Source: Phycisphaerae bacterium (lineage in GTDB: Bacteria > Planctomycetota > Phycisphaerae > Sedimentisphaerales > Anaerobacaceae). Taken from it: a DNA stretch of 64,000 nucleotides. Below the pieces are notes generated by a model. The model saw nothing but the letters and a program-made list of their open reading frames with translations, was not told the DNA's origin and made no database searches. Made by a program: the position numbers and the translations under genes. Below are positions 62,257 through 64,000 of this stretch, piece by piece. The stretch is taken from the NCBI GenBank assembly GCA_017993835.1, contig JAGOLX010000028.1, positions 1 to 64,000 of the forward strand, given 5' to 3'. The stretch's first letter is position 1, and each line of letters begins with the position of its first letter.

Positions 62257-63690
62257 GTGCGAATTCTCCTGGTTCAACCCTATTTGTCGCAGGGCGTCGG
62301 GTTCCCCTTGGCGGCATCACCGGAGCCGCTGCATCTGGAAATGATCGCAGCGACGGTTCCCGAGCACGATGTTCGCATTCTGGACATGCGTCTGGACGAC
62401 GATCTGGATTTCACGCTGCGGCGGTTCCGGCCGGAATTGGTGGCGGTGACCGCCCTGACGCCGGAGGTCTACGCCGCCCAGGACGTGCTGCATCGGGTCA
62501 AGTCCTTCTCCCCGGAGGTCTTCACCGTCGCGGGCGGCCATCACGCCACGCTTCTGCCGGAAGACTTCTCGTTGCCCCAAGTGGACGCCGTCGCCCTGGG
62601 CGAGGCCGAAGCGATGTTCGCTCATTTCGTTCGGGCGGTGGGGGACCGTAGCGGACTCTCTAATGTGCCGAATATCGTCTGGCAGAATCGCGAAGGCGCG
62701 TTCGTCCGCAATGGCCGGTCATCCGGCCGGATCGATCTTGCGAACCTCCCGCTGCCGCGTCGCGATCTGACCGAAGCCTATCGCAGCGAGTACTTCTTTC
62801 TCTTCGACAAGCCGGATACATCCGTCGCAACATCCCGAGGCTGCCCGTTTCGCTGCAACTTCTGCAGCGTCCATGAGTTCTATCATGGCTCCATCAATCA
62901 GATGCCGCCCGAGAGGGTCCTTTCGGAAGTGGCTTCCGTCGCCACCGATCACATCACGTTCGTGGACGACAATTTCCTGATGAACTGCAAGCGGGAAACC
63001 ACGATTGCCGACATGATCCGATCCGAGGGCATTCGCAAGAGATACTCCATGGAATGCCGCACGGATTCCATCGTCCGCCATCCCGATCTCGTGAAGAACT
63101 GGGTGGACATCGGGCTGTATGCGGTCCTGCTGGGCCTGGAGGGCGGATCGGACAAGGTCCTCCAGGGCGTCGGGAAGTCCTGCACGATCGACACGAACAA
63201 CCGGGCCATCCAGATCCTCCAGGACAGCGGCGTCATCATCTGGGGCGCGTTCATCGTCGATCCCGACTGGGCGGAGGACGACTTCAACCGACTCCACGAT
63301 TATGTCCAGGAGCACCGGATCACGCACACTCAGTTCACCATCCTGACGCCGTTGCCCGGGACACAGCTCTACCGGGACCGCTGCCATGAGCTGCTGACCC
63401 ATGACTATTCCTGCTTCGACACCCTGCACGCCGTTCTGCCCACTCGTCTGCCGCGAGAGGAGTTCTACCGGCATTTCGCCGGCCTCTACCGGCAGACCGA
63501 CATCGGGCCGTACTACGACCTGGTGCAGTCAGGCAAGATGACGGTCGAGAACTGCCGACGCGGCAAGGGAATGCTGGACGCCATGGCCGATTGGGAACAC
63601 TACATCGAGAAGGACCCAATCCTTGGCGGGGGCAATGTCTGCAACACGAATGCGCAACTCACACAGGCCGGTCAACCGCGGCGTCTTTGA
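62257..63690 (+). CDS. B12-binding-domain radical SAM enzyme, HpnR-like
   Basis: The 477-residue protein starts at GTG 62257. It has a cobalamin domain (MRILLVQPYLSQGVGFPL, TVAGGHHATLLPEDF, AVALGEAEAMF), the cluster motif SRGCPFRCNFCSVHEFY, then ITFVDDNFL, IRKRYSMECRTDSIVRHPD, VDPDW and the ending DTLHAVLPTRLPREEFYRHF. The combination of PDW and the HAVLPTRLP block recalls HpnR, the hopanoid C-3 methylase, and related lipid methylases. No squalene cyclase is in this window, so I do not assign that function. Probably co-transcribed with the upstream gene. The end overlaps a convergent acetyltransferase by 32 bp. Confidence 0.85.
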   Translation: MRILLVQPYLSQGVGFPLAASPEPLHLEMIAATVPEHDVRILDMRLDDDLDFTLRRFRPELVAVTALTPEVYAAQDVLHRVKSFSPEVFTVAGGHHATLLPEDFSLPQVDAVALGEAEAMFAHFVRAVGDRSGLSNVPNIVWQNREGAFVRNGRSSGRIDLANLPLPRRDLTEAYRSEYFFLFDKPDTSVATSRGCPFRCNFCSVHEFYHGSINQMPPERVLSEVASVATDHITFVDDNFLMNCKRETTIADMIRSEGIRKRYSMECRTDSIVRHPDLVKNWVDIGLYAVLLGLEGGSDKVLQGVGKSCTIDTNNRAIQILQDSGVIIWGAFIVDPDWAEDDFNRLHDYVQEHRITHTQFTILTPLPGTQLYRDRCHELLTHDYSCFDTLHAVLPTRLPREEFYRHFAGLYRQTDIGPYYDLVQSGKMTVENCRRGKGMLDAMADWEHYIEKDPILGGGNVCNTNAQLTQAGQPRRL

Positions 63691-64000
63691 GGAAGATGAC
63701 CCGCGGGTCGCCGGGACCGTAGAAATCCGGGATGCTGGCCGCCAGACGATACCCCAGGGCTTCATAGAATCGGCGTGTCGGGGTGTAGCTTTCCCGGCCC
63801 GAAGTCTCGACGACGAACAGCCGGCCGCCCCGGTCGCGAATCGCCTGCTCCACGAAGTCGGTCAAGGCCCGGCCGATGCCGTGCCCCTGCCAGGCGGAAG
63901 AGACCCCGATCCAGTAGATGTCGAATGTCCCGACCGTGCAGGGCGTCGGGCCGTAGCAGACCCAGCCCACGGTCTGGCCGTCGATCTCAGCGACAAAGGA
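63659..64000 (-). CDS. GNAT-family N-acetyltransferase (partial, runs off the window)
   Basis: The frame is open to the window edge. The visible 114 residues show FVAEIDGQTVGWVCYG, FDIYWIGVSSAWQGHGIGRALTD with the acetyl-CoA loop Q-x-x-G-x-G/A, and FYEALGYRLAASIPDFY. The N-terminus lies beyond 64000. Substrate unknown. Its stop lies inside the end of the radical SAM gene on the other strand. Confidence 0.8.
   Translation of the reverse strand, partial: SFVAEIDGQTVGWVCYGPTPCTVGTFDIYWIGVSSAWQGHGIGRALTDFVEQAIRDRGGRLFVVETSGRESYTPTRRFYEALGYRLAASIPDFYGPGDPRVIFLKDAAVDRPV

Overview
The window looks like chromosome from an uncultured planctomycete of the Phycisphaerae/Sedimentisphaerales type. The signs are a DUF1559-style type IV pseudopilin, secreted GLUG-repeat, LamG/beta-helix and CotH/lamin-tail proteins, a secreted GH29 fucosidase, and planctomycete-type hypothetical families. 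This is inference from protein families; there is no rRNA in the window.

Layout. (1) 0.3-8.6 kb: an inherited segment with a large membrane-anchored metallophosphoesterase bracketed by IS3-like integrase remnants, a pseudopilin, ammonia-dependent asparagine synthetase (asnA) and a GH29 fucosidase. (2) 8.9-16.5 kb: a decayed insertion zone with a tRNA-Met-like 3' fragment, a tyrosine-recombinase N-terminus cut after about 31 codons, a scrap of an IS200/IS605-like end, a 2,352-bp IS21-family element (istA/istB), a TM0106-type nuclease fused to an IS66-like transposase whose catalytic core is deleted, and an AbiE type IV toxin-antitoxin pair with a palindromic operator. (3) 16.54-46.58 kb: one integrative mobilizable element of about 29,985 bp, bounded by a 51-bp direct repeat of the 3' part of tRNA-Phe and carrying its integrase next to the intact tRNA-Phe gene. 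(4) 46.7-64 kb: backbone with a two-component system, GLUG and CotH surface proteins, RNase R and a STAS protein, two B12-type radical SAM proteins and the end of a GNAT acetyltransferase.

The element carries a TrwC-type relaxase and a VirD4-like coupling protein. No mating-pair-formation ATPase or channel genes are recognisable, so it probably borrows a conjugation channel. It also has ArdA antirestriction with a large leader hairpin, a candidate replication/regulatory protein, DUF932, a Dam-like methylase, an excisionase-like protein, a group II intron domain V, and two tandem beta-helix genes whose 3' 1.27 kb is nearly identical.

The most interesting cargo is a compact co-directional six-gene module at 34.6-41.4 kb: ParB-like protein, PD-(D/E)xK-like protein, SNF2 helicase, second ParB-like protein, radical SAM enzyme, and a four-helix membrane protein fused to a HAD 5'-nucleotidase-like domain. 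It has its own candidate promoter and a long structured leader. I do not recognise this set as a described system. Its composition and its place in a mobile element fit a DNA-modification or anti-phage role, which remains a hypothesis.
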